The notes under the pieces were generated by a model. That model was given only the letters and a program-made list of their open reading frames with translations. It had not been told where the DNA came from and ran no database searches. 64,000 bases of DNA. Source: Pyrrhosoma nymphula (lineage: Eukaryota; Arthropoda; Insecta; Odonata; Coenagrionidae). How positions within the stretch are numbered: the stretch's first letter is position 1; each line of letters opens with the position of its first letter. Shown piece after piece: positions 10,164-22,229 of this stretch. Position numbers and translations under genes: made by a program. The stretch is taken from positions 49,489,164 through 49,553,163 of the forward strand of contig OY754337.1 in NCBI GenBank assembly GCA_963573305.1, given 5' to 3'.

Positions 10164-13100
10164 AATATGTTTTTCAATTTCAATTGCTTCTTTGATAAGG
10201 TCGCTTCAGCGGCGGCCACAGTAGGAATACCTTCGTAGCTGTTGTTCCAAGAGAGGAAAGAGGGGGGGGACAGAGACGATTCAGTCTGTCCCTTCAGAGA
10301 AGGGGAAAGGTCGGGGAATTAGCCTGAAGGAGGGACAATCGAGTATGGAGGGAGTTTTGTCTCGGCGGAAAAAAGGGTAAAAGGAAATAGAGGGAAATTC
10401 CAAGGGGGGAGAGGAGACCGAAGCTTGCTTGGTGCTCCATATAAATCATCTTGATGTTAAGTTAAAAGTAATGGGAAATTATGATCTTGTGTCATTCCGA
10501 ATTGATCCCGTATTGATCGAGTAGATAAGGTTAATCTGCCGGTTAATATAGGCTCAAATGGAAGAGAGTAAAATTTCTCTGGGTTTTCCCAGGCGAAGGT
10601 CCGCAGTTTTCTCGAACGATGTATTTCCTCGTCTCAGCATACGTTCTTCCTTTCTTTATCTTGTCCATAAGCCTATTCACTTTCTTACCTTTCCCGCTTA
10701 CCCAATATTTTCCCCTCCATCACGACCTTCAGCATGCCTTAGCCTTTCATTACCTCTTCCAGCCACATACTCTGCCTCATTCTTATCTCCAGAAGTTCCT
10801 TCTCCTCACTCACCATACCCAAGCACTTCCTCGTTTGTCTTCTTTTCCGTCCTCCGCACTTAGACTTCATTCTCTCATACATCCGCATATAAAACACCTG
10901 CAGCCTCTTCTCGTCTTTCTTTCTCATATTCCACTTTTTTACACAATAAAACGATACTCCATATTAAACTCTTCACCAGGATCTTTTTTACATCCCTACC
11001 CAAGGCCCTAGTCATCGGTCCCTTCCTACTGCTGAACGCTTCCTTCGCTAGCGCAATTCTTCTGAGGTCTTTGTTAATATGCCCATTTTCCTGCTACGCA
11101 CGTTGGAGGTAGTTTAATACTTCTAGTGGCTCCAGTTTGTGCTCTCCCATTTTCATGATTAGGTTTGCTTTCTTTGTCCTAGAAAATGTCATTACTTAAG
11201 TTTTCTTGTTATTAATCTTCGTTCAGTATTTCCATGCTTTTAATCTTTGAACCAGATTTTATTACATTCCTTATTAAATTTCAATTTATGTCAGTCAAAT
11301 ACGGCTTTTATTAGATGTTATGAGATTTTTGAAGAGAATTTCAAACAGCAATCAAGCAAGCCTTTTACTTTGACGAAAAAACTAAAACCCTGTGCTATCG
11401 CGCCATATGGTTATATCCATCTTTACCTTTAATGTGTACCTGAGCTTGATTAATTCTCTATGAATACTGCTCTCCGTTCAAATACTTGCAATGCACCTAG
11501 GTTTTAGTGTTTCATTGGAGCCCAGTTTTTAAACTTTAATATAAAGACAATATCGAATTCACACTAAACATCATGGCCGCCTTTCTATAGGAGGGCTTTA
11601 TTCAACAAAGAGATGACAAAGCCGTAAATGTTTTATATTACGGATTTCAAAGCCATACACTGGCTTGCATGGCGAGTTTAGGTATGGGTCAAAGAGTTTT
11701 TTTTATAGTTCACCGGAGCAGAAATCTCCGTTGAATTTAATCCGTGCTCGATCGATCGTTGATGGGTTACGAGTTTAAAAAAAAAAAACACGCACGTGTA
11801 TTGGCAAAAAAATTGGCAACGCACGTATATTTGGATACAAAATTCAGTGAATACGAACAGTGTAGCGTTGAATTGGGAACGTGGAACGTAGCAAGCGCTT
11901 CAAGAACGTCGGAAATGTACCAGGGAAGTGCCTTCTGGACCGCGTAAAAGTTAGTACATGATCGAGATTCGGCACAATGGTGTACATGTTGTTTGTGGTT
12001 GACCGAAGTATATATAGTAACTTGCTGAAAGAAAAACAAGATTTGAGGTAACAGTACGTAATACTTTTTTATTTTCAATACTTTGCAAGGTAATTATTTG
12101 TGACAAAGCCAGCATAAGGGTTGACTAAATCTTGCGACCAAAATATGCTATCTGAATCACCGAAGCAAGATTTTGAATAAATGTTTTTACAACACGATTA
12201 TTTAAACTGATGAATTTAAATCAAATTAAAAGTTTTATTATCTCAATGTGATATGGATGAATATTAGTAAATAGAAAGAAGACAACTGGCCCATTGACAT
12301 AAATAACGTACGTAAGGTGGTCTTGGCGCCTATCGTTAAGATCATGCTGATGGCGACGCCCGCGTTTTCTTCACCTTTCCTCCAGTCCCAAATAAAACTA
12401 CCTCATAAATGAGCCATCCTATTCTAAATGGCGTAAATTACCTCAGATTTAGAGAAGAGACGCTTTGCGGAACGCAAATAGATTGCATAATAATTTCCTC
12501 TCCGCCGTTCAGGGGAAAATAGAACAAGCTTAAACAAAATCTGCTTAGCATTACCATTTAGCGTTACCATACAACAACACGTAACAGGGTCCAAAGATCT
12601 AACACCCATTTCATGGCGAAAATTACCCACATGGTGTAAGAAGGATCGGCATGCAACAAATTGAAAACAGAAATAGACAAGGCCATCATTGAGTAAGGTG
12701 CTATAAACGATATGATATTGGGAAATCAATGTATAGAAAAAGAAATAAAGGTTAGAATACATAAAACTATATGAGAACGCTAATAGTCCATGGATTAAAG
12801 CTAGAGAAACAACAACACCCATGGGTAGATTAGTAGTAGTAACCGAAGTGAAGTACTTCTGTATGAGCACGAAAAGATCGAATAAGTAATAGAAACATAA
12901 GAGACAAGAGCAAAACAACACCAATTAACTCATGAAAAAAATAACGAAGAAATATATTGAATGTCTACGTAAACATAATGCAAAACAACAGGTTAGTGAA
13001 GATTTTGATAGAGCTGTGCTTAGAAGGAAAATTAATGCTGGAAGCCTCAGAAATCGATGAAAAGAATGTATGTGGAAATACTGAATTGGTAACAGTCTGA

Positions 13101-13533
13101 AATCCTACAAGAAGATGAATAAGATGACTAAGAACTGGTGGGTTTCAGCTTTGGTGATGAACGAGAAATGAATGCTATATTGCCAATACTTGCCAAATTA
13201 ACGCGAAATATCTGGAGGTAGATCGTCGATCGGATTGTAATTTTTCTTCAAGCGAATGAATGTGGATATTGACGTTTTTCAGCAATGAATTTTAAGTATC
13301 TACCACTGGCAACAAATATAGCTGGCAAAGCGTGTGATAATAATGTCTTTTTTTCTTTATTCTTCATTCCAACCTAGGGCTATTGGTCCACAACCATCCT
13401 TCTCCAAGTGTCTCAAGTAAAAACGCTTTTTATCTTTATGAACACAACAAGAACTCTAAGAAATTGAATAAAAATATATTTTTACAAATCTACCACCATA
13501 TTAAGGCTACGCGTACGTACGTATGAATCAGTT
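10164..13533. repeat. Duplicon A (paralogous to 28191-31427)
   Basis: From AATATGTTTTTCAATTTC near 10164 to ACGCGTACGTACGTATG near 13525 the sequence is closely matched by duplicon B in the same order and orientation. Differences are large indels: about 410 bp at 10345-10753 and about 125 bp at 11735-11862 are present only in A. A lacks the insert at about 29958-30189 and the tRNA-like hairpin at 30343-30522 that B has. The duplicon holds a LINE relic and no intact gene. Confidence 0.85.
10560..11240 (-). mobile_element. LINE RT C-terminal relic in duplicon A
   Basis: Minus-strand translation in shifting frames gives ALGRDVKKILVKSLIWS, RRQTRKCLGMVSEEKELLE and GMLKVVMEGKILGKRERG. These line up segment by segment with the better preserved LINE at 35.46-36.8 kb (RDVKKRLVKTLIWSV, EEVLDMVGEEKKLV, GMLKRVIEGRTLGKRGRG). 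Multiple stops and frameshifts show it is dead. The same relic at 28383-28870 shows that insertion preceded the A/B duplication. Confidence 0.7.
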
Positions 13534-13535
13534 GA

Positions 13536-13689
13536 GACACTATCAATAAGTTAAACAACAAATTGGAAGACAGTTTAAAGTTAATTGAATCGCAGGGCAA
13601 AACATTAGAGCAATGTTAAGATCAAATTTCCAACTTGCAAAGTGAAAATGTGGTGCTTAATAAACAACTTTCTGAAGCACTAAACCTTA
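13536..13689 (+). pseudogene. Coiled-coil protein fragment at a repeat junction
   Basis: Between the end of duplicon A and the start of array copy C1 lies about 50 codons of heptad-rich sequence (INKLNNKLEDSLKLIESQG, a stop, then ISNLQSENVVLNKQLSEAL). Its composition resembles the coiled coil of ORF1-type proteins of some non-LTR elements. Nothing beyond the heptads supports that assignment. It has one in-frame stop and no flanking domain, and its paralogous positions in C2 and C3 carry different sequence. Confidence 0.4.
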
Positions 13690-15205
13690 GCCTTAAATTC
13701 CTCGGGCATATGTTCCAATTTATGGAGGTTCCACCATGACTGTGTGAGTCAAGACAAGTTCCTAATTAAACCTTTTTTGTTTTGTTTAAAAATTCTATTT
13801 TCAATGGAGACAATTCTTAGGTATTAGAAACAAAAAGTATGGTGCCAATTGCCGTCATCTTTCACAGATATATTTGTAACAAACACATTTTGCATCCATG
13901 AAAACCGGCTGCAACGCCATTTCATATAATTATCTGTATTTGACTTCAATCATGGCAGTAAATTGCTAATAACACAAAAATATTAAAAGGTGAGGTGCTT
14001 TTATTTTATTTAAATTCAAATTGTAAATATAAATGTGTTTTTTGTGCCTCTGCTAGAGGATTGGACGAGAAGCGACAAATGAAGGAAAAGAGTGATTTCT
14101 TGGTAGTTAATAGTTATTGATCAGTTCGAATTTTCTTCCTAGCGTGGGATTAAAGCTTGGAGACATTTCCTTTCAAAACCACGTAACAAGATCTTCCTTT
14201 TAGAATCGAGGAGATGTTGTTCCCGTCTTTTAGTTATACTAGTTTTAGAAACTGCATTCGGAACGTAGGGCTAAGGGGCTTCACACCACACCTTAATTTT
14301 TTTTTATTTAGAACTTCAAAGTTCGAAGAAAGACGTAGAACTAATGAGGAAATTCATGTGTTTCTATTATTTTTTTAGAGCGTAATGTAAGAAGCGCATC
14401 GTGATTTTGTCCTACAAAGTTGATTCGAATAAAATATTTAAAATGCTTTTATAATCGGAATAAATTTAATCCATGCTACATTTTCTGAATACAAACCAAA
14501 TAAAGAGTTGTAATTTGACTCAAACAAATTTTTTGTCTCGGATTCCAATAAAATCACAAAAACCAACTGTACTGAATAAGTTTGCTGAAAATCAGTTAGG
14601 CTTAAGAGGCGCCTCTACACGCAAGGTTGTTGCTCATTTGACGTTAATTATTTATAAATTTAGGCTGAAAATATTGCAAAAGGATCTAATGAATATGGAT
14701 ATTGTGTATTCCAGTTTAACATAAACTCGTAGTAATACACTGAATGAGCAGACTTGTTTAATGGTGGATTTACTCTAGTAAATTACTCCCGAAAGTTTCA
14801 TCTGAAATAGCTAGTGAGGAATTTCACTCTGACGAAATTTTCAGTTAGTGCAGAGACACGTTGGTTGCTGTTTACATTGGCAGCAATACCCTTCTGCAAG
14901 CGACTTGCCAAAACGTTTTAAAAGTTCTACAAGTGGACTTGTAGAGCCGTTTACACGTGGAAATTGCGTCAAAATCCGCTTCCTGCTCGTAGCTTTCGAA
15001 GTAAAATTGGAATAATAAATCCACCATAATAAACACCCATTTTTTAATTACTCCAAAAAAATATCAGAGAGCGACCGTTACCATGATTTCGTTAAAAATA
15101 AAAAAAATTATATCTGCAGGCACAAAATATTCCATTTATATAACTAAAGATTTTATCACATTCTATTTTATTGGTTTTCAGTAATTTTTGTGGTAATAAG
15201 TTATA
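13690..15205 (+). repeat. Array copy C1 of the complex tandem repeat
   Basis: It begins at CTCGGGCATATGTTCCAATT and shares ordered blocks with C2 (19620 on) and C3 (27470 on). These are the GAGGATTGGACGAG block (about 14055), the CAAAGTTGATTCGAAT block (about 14415), the GTTGGTTGCTGTTTACATTGG block (about 14858) and the GACCGTTACCATGA block (about 15072). It is truncated before the later blocks of the unit, where copy D1 begins. No intact open frame was recognised. Confidence 0.8.
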
Positions 15206-15209
15206 GGGC

Positions 15210-17960
15210 CAAGACACTCAAAATCGTCTACTTGTGAAATTAGTTATTTTCCTATTGCCCTGTGTATGTACACAGCAATACAAAGAGGGCATCGGTAAAA
15301 ATGTCTGTGGCCTGAATGATGTGCAGTCTAAGAGGAAGTTCTACATAGCCTACCTCGATGACTTGCTTATAATGTCTAAACTTGGGGCGCTTGATACGTG
15401 ACATTTCAATTCCGAAATGAAAAAAAACCGACCCGGTTGCAAACCATTATGTCTCTTGCAAATTCTGAAAGAAAAACAGAGGTAAACAATCTGTAAAAAG
15501 TTACACGGAAGTAGCTTTGGACAATTCGTTCGACTGTGACGAAGACCCGGATCTAAAACCGAAGAACGGTCGTTTTCGAAAGTTACACTAAGATAAGATG
15601 GTTCTTCCTGGAGCAGTTTTTCAACATCTACTTGACGTTAGTAATCAGAAATTTTGTGTTGATGACGCAACTTGCTAATCATGAAGAGTTTATCGTATCT
15701 TCCCTCTTTTAATAGGGTGGAATTTAGTTTTTTAAGAGTCTTTTGAAGTTCTAAGTCGTGAATTCGGATTTATTCGTAACTTAAGTCTTTTTCGCTCGTT
15801 TTTTTACCTTAAAGTTCAAACATTCTGCTCCTTGATGAAGCGGGAATGCTTAGGGGAGTAAAATGTTTTTGCCTGTGAGTAATAATGAATTGTGTTTTGT
15901 GCGTTTCTCCTGGAGAATTGGATGAGACTCGATAGCTGAAGGAAACGAACGACTTCTTGGTAGTACGTAATCAGATGTTGTAAGGTTGTTGGTGTTAGTA
16001 TGAGGTAAGAGTTGGTAATGTAAGGGTGTTGACGCCACAATTTATTATTTTGAATTAAAACTTCGAAGTTCGAGCTAATGAGAAATTCCATGTGTCATGG
16101 CAAGAGATTATTATTAGAAGCGCATGGTGATTTTAATCCCACAAACTTGATTCGAATTAAATATTTTAATTTTTTTATAATATGAATGAAATTAACCTTC
16201 GTTATAGTTTTTGTAACTAAATTCAATAAAAAGTTGTATATCGACTTTTTCAAATTGTAGTTTTGGATTTCAGTAGCATCGCATATACCATCTGTACTGA
16301 ATCAGTTTGCTTAAAATCAGTTAGAAATAAGAGCCACCAATACACGCAAGGTAATTGCATATTTTTTACAAGTGAGAGCAGAGACATATTGGTTGCTCTT
16401 TACATAGGCAGCAATACACTTCTGCAAGCGAATTTCTGATTTTCAAGTTCTGCCTTTCGACTTGTAGAGCCATTTACACGTGAAAGTTACGTCAGAGTTC
16501 TCTTTCTGCTGGTAATTTGCTATATAAACTTGACAGAATAAACGTACGTTAATAACTAAGCCATATTTTTAGTAATACCTCAAAAACGCAGAGGGTGACC
16601 GTTACAATGACTTCGATAAATCCGAAAGGGGAAAAATAACATAACAGGTACAACACACACCTCTTGGTTAATGAATGATTTTGTCACATTAAATTTTATT
16701 GATTTTGAGTTTTTCTGTGATCAATATATACCTCTTTACCCTTTTAAGGTGTTATGTGTACACTACCTGTTTCTACAATACATAGTTTCTATGTCCTTAA
16801 TGAGATATGATTATAATTTCCTTGAATTTATGTACGGTCAAAGCTGGAGTCCAGATTTAGTCATTTGAAATTTTTATCATAAACCACACTGGAAGACTTC
16901 TTACACATGAGATAATTTTGACTAGTATTTTTCGTCTTAAATCCTATGAACTTCCCCATTTATTTTGATCAGGACAAATCGGCCTTGTTTATAACATAAA
17001 TTGGGATTATTTAGTGACTGAATTGAAAAGGAAGTGTCGTTCTCAACAATCTAAGCATCGAGAATTCGAAGAGAGACCTCAAAGTCTCAATGGAGTATAT
17101 TCAAATATACGCTGCAGATTCATCTATTATTTTTTAAATTATTTCAAAAATATCACTTAATTTCATCTTTTATTATTTTATGTTTCGCAGTGCACGAAGG
17201 AGCAATTGACACAAGTAAGCAACGATTAAGTAATCGGGTGTGGAAATACAGGTCATTGCCTCAACAAATTATACAATTTCCTTTTCTTCTTTATTTACAT
17301 TTGGTGGCTTTTTGCCTCAGAATCAGATTTTTCATTGAACATGCAAATAACAGACAATCTTCCGATGCGCGTGCCGGAAAGCGGACGTTGGCGTTGAATT
17401 ATTTGCTGTTTAGAACCACAAAATCCCTTCAAGAGAGAAGCGGGAACATTTTCGAGGAAGCCGTTAGCGGGGTAAAAGGTGGCGTAAACTCATCCTACTT
17501 AAGTACCTTCCTATCCTTTGTAGGAGGTTTGAGTTGAATCTAAATCTGGGGATGTTAAGCGCAAGGGTTCAACGTAATGGAAAAAAGCCACCTATCGCGC
17601 TTGAGTATAGCACCATCCAACATGGAGAATTACCTGATGACTCTTTTACGCTTGGGTACGCGGTCAGTGAAGAGGTTATAAGTAGTACTGCGTACTAGCT
17701 CTCCCAGGGTTCAGCGAGGGATTCTCGTCCCAACAGCATATTCAATATTCATTCTACTTCACTTCACTATCACTTTTTGCTCGTATGGTCACAGATATAG
17801 TAGTGCGACTAAAATGTACAAGGCCATTGTGCATCGTTTGGGTCGAACGCGGTGACGAGATTAAGATTAGGTACATTACGCGGTACCCTTTTTAAATCAA
17901 TCCGAAAAAATCTCAGGGAGTGACCGTTGCCATGACTTCGATAAAACAAAAATAGGAAAG
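15210..17960 (+). repeat. Array copy D1
   Basis: It is closely paralogous to D2 (22752-25200) and more distantly to C1, C2 and C3. It holds the same ordered blocks plus the later ones: a CACGAAGGAGCAATTGACACAA block with splice-like borders (17191-17214), an IRFFIEHAN-coding block (17321 on) and a GELPDDSF-coding block ending in TCCCAACAGCATATT (about 17700-17760). D1 retains about 430 bp (about 16370-16790) that D2 has lost. Confidence 0.8.
17191..17540 (+). pseudogene. Exon-like conserved blocks in D1
   Basis: A 24-base block at 17191-17214 is preceded by a pyrimidine tract plus CAG and followed by GTAAGC. A second block opens after TTTTTGCCTCAG at 17321. The reading frame IRFFIEHAN...QSSDARAGKR then RSGNIFEEAVSGVKGG is also open in D2 and, with many substitutions, in part in the 25.4-25.7 and 26.2 kb copies. 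No protein family was recognised with confidence. These may be decayed exons of a gene duplicated with the array, or chance open frames in a young repeat. Confidence 0.35.
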
Positions 17961-17999
17961 GTAACAGCAGACAAAATATTCTCCTTTGTTAATAATAGA

Positions 18000-18428
18000 T
18001 TTTATCTTTTTAAATTTTATTGATTTTGACCATTTTTGTGATAAATATATATACACCCTTACGAGATATTATATGCATAGACTCCTTATCTTCTACAAAA
18101 AATTTCCATTGCCCTTATTAAGGCATGATCTAGTTTCCTTGCATTTATGTATATACAGGCATACCTGAAGTGCAGAATGTCTCATTGAATGTTTATGAAA
18201 TTCTTTAAAAGAAAAAGAAAGTTATCTTATAAAAAACACTAACTAACCGTTTACATTTTAATTCACTCTTGACTAACACTATTCGACTATAATCATGTTC
18301 AATAACCTATTCATTTCCAGCATGAAGAATCAACCATCCTTATCACATAATTTGAGATAATTCAGTGACTGATGTGAAAAGGAATGTTCGTACTTCAAAA
18401 TCTGCCACTGCCATTGTAGTGTCCTGCT
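18000..18428 (+). repeat. Array unit distal part preceding the hAT insertion
   Basis: This corresponds to about 21000-21480 of copy C2: it shares the CTGAAGTGC block, the GACTAACACT/GACTAGCACTTTTCG block and the AAATCAACCATC block. It ends at the GTCCTGCT target of the hAT element, where similarity to 27095-27123 begins. Confidence 0.6.
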
Positions 18429-19268
18429 TAAGGATTGGAAAATCGATTTCGATTTTAATCGAAAATCGATTATCACACTCCAATTTACGTTTTAATCGAA
18501 GTCGACTTTTTGTTTTGAATAATCGATCAAAATCGATTCTAGCCTATCGATTTTCGATTTTTAGCTTGCTACTGCATTTTAATTTTGCCAATCGAGCTGC
18601 GCCAGTTCGTAAACCGCCCTCCAGTCGACCGCAAGTCCAACCCCAATCCACTACAAGCCTGGAAGAAGATTAAGGGAGAATATCCCCACGTATACAAACT
18701 AGCCAGTAGGATTTTATCTATAGTTGCCTCTACCGTCCCGTGTGAGCGACTATTTTCTCACGCCGGGTTAATTGCAACACAGGTGCGAAATCGATTATCC
18801 GGAAAACATATAAATTAGTTAGTTTTTTTAAGGTCCATCCATGAGGAACACTGGTTCCACGGCTTTGCAAACAAGAAATAAATAAAATTTTGTTTTTCAT
18901 TTTGTGGTAGGTATGCCCACTTTTCAATATAGGTACAATTCTTATTGCTACTAAACTATAGGTAATTATCTAGTATGGATTATTACTTCCCTGCATACCT
19001 TATAAACTTTAAAATAATATATTGTATTAATAAATTTTACCGTATTCAGTTCTTATCCCTAATGCTTCCACTAACCCATCTTTTGTATTTTGTTACAACA
19101 GCACATCCGTATTTCAGCAGACAAATACTTTACTATTTTAAAATATCGATTTCGATTTTTCGATTATTTTGGTCAAAAAATCGAATTTTTAGAAAATCGA
19201 TTTTAAAAAACCAAAATCGAAAGTCGATTAATCGAAAATCGATTCTGGATTTAAATTTCCAATCCCTA
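18429..19268 (+). mobile_element. hAT element, 840 bp, with exact 8-bp target-site duplication
   Basis: GTCCTGCT at 18421-18428 is repeated at 19269-19276. The termini are TAAGGATTGGAAA and, on the other strand, TAGGGATTGGAAA, followed inward by dense ATCGAT and TCGATTTT words. The paralogous site at 27095-27175 reads straight through GTCCTGCTAGTTATTTTCAC with one copy of the 8-mer, an empty site that confirms insertion. The interior retains a hAT C-terminal domain, so this is an internally deleted, non-autonomous copy. Confidence 0.9.
18585..18818 (+). pseudogene. hAT transposase C-terminal dimerisation domain
   Basis: The frame encodes EYPHVYKLASRILSIVASTV, then PCERLFSHAGLI, then VRNRLSGKHIN. 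This is the hAT signature of a helix, an S-x-V-P-x-E-R-L-F-S motif and an R-N-R-L block just before the natural C-terminus. The stop follows soon after, as in full-length relatives. Everything N-terminal (BED finger, RNase H fold) is missing. It is better preserved than the relic at 6336-6536 and from a different hAT lineage. Confidence 0.8.
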
Positions 19269-19276
19269 GTCCTGCT

Positions 19277-22215
19277 AGTTATTTTCACAAAAAATTATAA
19301 AGCAATACATCTCCCTAATGTACAACTTAACCAACCTTTATAAAACTCAACCGAATTCTTCTCCCCTCACATTTTCTCATCGCCTCCAATCCTTTCTTCG
19401 CCTATTCACCTGACTATATATTCTCACCCAACCTACCGCTTAAATCCGCGTTACTATGCCACAGCGTGGTGAAACGCGCGTACTGCCTGCGAAATAAAGG
19501 TTTTGGAAATGACAGAGTTTCCTTTCCTCAACATGATATATATGATGTTTTTGGAGATTGGTAATTACCTCAACTAAAATCTCGCAGTGATTAAGCAAAA
19601 TAATGACAATTTAGCTAAAGTCTTAAATGCCTCTGGCATATGTTCCAATTTATGAAGGTTCCTCCATGACTGTGTGAATCGAGACCGTTTCTTAATTAAA
19701 CCTTTTTTTGTTTTGTATAACAATTCTCTTTTCAATGGAAAACATTCTCAGATATTGAAAACAAAAATTGTGATACAAATTGCCCTCATATTTCACAGAT
19801 ATATTTGTAACAAACACATTTGCATCCAAGATATCCGGATGCAACGCAATTTCCAAATAATTATCTGTATTTGACTTCAATCATTTCGTTAAATTGCTAA
19901 TAACACAAAAATATTAAAAGGTGAGGTGCCTATAATGTATTTAAAATCAAAACGAAAATAAAAATGTGTTTTGTGTACCCCTACTTGAGGATTGGACGAG
20001 AGGCGATAGCTGAAGGGAAAGAGTGATTTCCTGATTAATCAGTTTGAATTATTTTCCTAGCGTGGGATTAAAGCTTGGAGATATTTTCCTTTCAAAACCA
20101 CGTAATAAGATCGTCCTTTTAGAATCGAGGAGATGTTGTTTCTATCTTTTAGTTATACTGGTTTAGGAAATTGCATTCGGAGCGTAGGGCTGAAGGTCCT
20201 CACACCACACCTTATCATTTTTATTTAGATCTTCAAAGTTCGAGGAAAGACGTATGAGAAAATTCATGTGTTTTTTATATTTTTATAGCGTAATATAAGG
20301 AGCGCATCATGATTTTGTCTCACAAAGTTGATTCGAAAAAAATATTTGTTATGCTTTTATAATCGGAATGAAATTAATCCGTTTCATTTTCTGAATCCAA
20401 ACAAAATAAAAAAAATTGTATTTTGACTTAAACTAATTTTTTAACTCGGATTCTAATAAAAACACATAAACCATCTGTACTGGATAAGTTTGCTGAAAAT
20501 CATTTAGGCTTATGAGTTGCCACAACACGCAAGGTTGTTGCTCATTTACGTGTAATTATTCGGCTGAATATATTGTAAAAAGGATCTTACCATTTGCATT
20601 TTGTGAGGTCCCGTTTATCATAAACTCGTGTGTGGAGACTTGTTTAACCGATGATTTACTCTGGCAAATTACTCCCGAAAGTTTCATCCGCAATACCTTG
20701 TGAGGAATTTTACTCTGGCGAAATTTTGAGTTAGTGCAGAGACACGTTGGTTGCTGTTTACATTGGCAGCAATACCCTTCTGCAAGCCACTTGCCGAAAC
20801 ATTTAAGAAGTTCTACAAGTGGACTTTTAGAGCCGTTTACCCGTGGAAATTGTGTCAAAATCCGCTTCCTACTCGTACCTTTCGAAGTAAATTTGGAATA
20901 ATAAATCCACCATAATAAACACCCCTTTTTTTATTATTCCAATGACCTCTCAGAGAGTGACCGTTACCATGACTTCGATAAAAACAAAAGAGGAATGATA
21001 ACTGCAGGCACAAAATAATCTCTTTCATTAATTACGATTTTATAACTTTAAATTTTCTTGATTTTTGAGTATTTTTTTGGTAAACATATATATATTTATA
21101 TATATATACCCTTACCCTTTTGAGATCTTATGTGTATAGTTCTATTTTATTTTGTACATAGATCCTACGGTATTAACAGGGCATGACCTTGTTTCTTTGC
21201 GTTTATGTTTATACAATCATAACTGAAGTGCCAAATTTATCTTTGAAAGTTTTGTAATTCTTTGAAAGAAAGAAATTTTTTCTATAAAAACACCTGACCG
21301 TTTACATTTGACTGACTAACTATCAGACTGACCGTTTACACTTGCATTCATTTCTGACTAGCACTTTTCGTCTAAAATCCTATTCATTACCCTATTCTTT
21401 TCCATCATGACAAATCAACCATCTTTATGTGACTGAAATGTAATTGAAAGTTCGTAATTAAAAATCTATGCATCCAAAACACGAAGAGAGATGTCAAATT
21501 CTCAAATGAATGTATAACAACATGTACTTCAGTTATGTATAAAGTCCTTTAAATTATTTCAAGACCTTCACATAATTTCTACGTTTATTATTTTCTTTTT
21601 CACAATGCGCGACGAAGTAATTCATACAAGTAAGTAAAGATTAAGTAATCGGGTTTTTATATTCAGGCCATGGGCTAAATAATATACACTATATCCTTGT
21701 CGGCATCAGATTCATTTTTTTTCAGAGGTAGTGACATCGGAAGCAGACTTTTTGTTGAAAATGCAAATGTCTGTCAATTTTTCGATGCGGATCCTCAGTA
21801 ATCAAGCGTTAGCGTTGTATTTTTGCAGATAAGATATGAAAACACGCTTAAGAGGAAGGCGGAAAAATTTTCGGATATGCCGTTAGCGGGGTAAAGGTGG
21901 CGTAAACTCATCCTAATCAACTACTACTTCCTATTCATTCGGAAATATTTGATTTGAATGGAAAAATGGGGGTGTTAAATGCGCAGGGGTTCAACGTATG
22001 GAAAAGAATACGTCGAGCTAGAATTTTAAGGAACGCTTGAGTTTACAACGTGGGGAATTACCTGATGCCTCTTTCACGCTTGGCTACGGGGCCAGGCACG
22101 AGGTTATAAGTACTACTGCGTACTAGCTCTCACAGGGTTCAGCGAGGAACTCTCGTCCCAACAGCATATCAATAACTTACCCTTCGTATTGGCTTATCCT
22201 TGCAAAACTTTATCT
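19277..22215 (+). repeat. Array copy C2
   Basis: Its beginning (19277-19620) matches 27124-27470. It then runs through all blocks of the unit: GAGGATTGGACGAG (about 19988), CAAAGTTGATTCGAA (about 20322), GTTGGTTGCTGTTTACATTGG (about 20748), GAGAGTGACCGTTACCATGAC (about 20955), the small exon-like block (about 21604-21629; acceptor AG lost), the GSDIGSRLFVENAN block (21726 on) and the GELPDASFTLGYGA block (about 22055-22180). It is followed directly by a LINE relic. A short TA microsatellite is at 21085-21110. Confidence 0.8.
21726..21805 (+). pseudogene. Exon-like block with D-x-G-x-x-L-F-V motif in C2
   Basis: After a long T tract and CAG (21723-21725) the frame reads GSDIGSRLFVENANVCQFFD and stops soon after. 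The 25.55-kb copy has CSDIGSKFFVGITNDSQLFD in the aligned frame, and D1/D2 have IRFFIEHANNRQSSD and IRFFVEHANTRPSSN. The D-x-G-x-x-[LF]-[FY]-V pattern is loosely reminiscent of the DM9/DUF3421 repeat, but this is weak and no complete DM9 unit can be assembled. Function not assigned. Confidence 0.3.
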
Positions 22216-22229
22216 ATTTCATTCATACA

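Noticed and set aside
10558..11011. Plus-strand Ser/Leu/Pro-rich open frames
   Set aside because: They are antisense to the LINE relic recognised on the minus strand.
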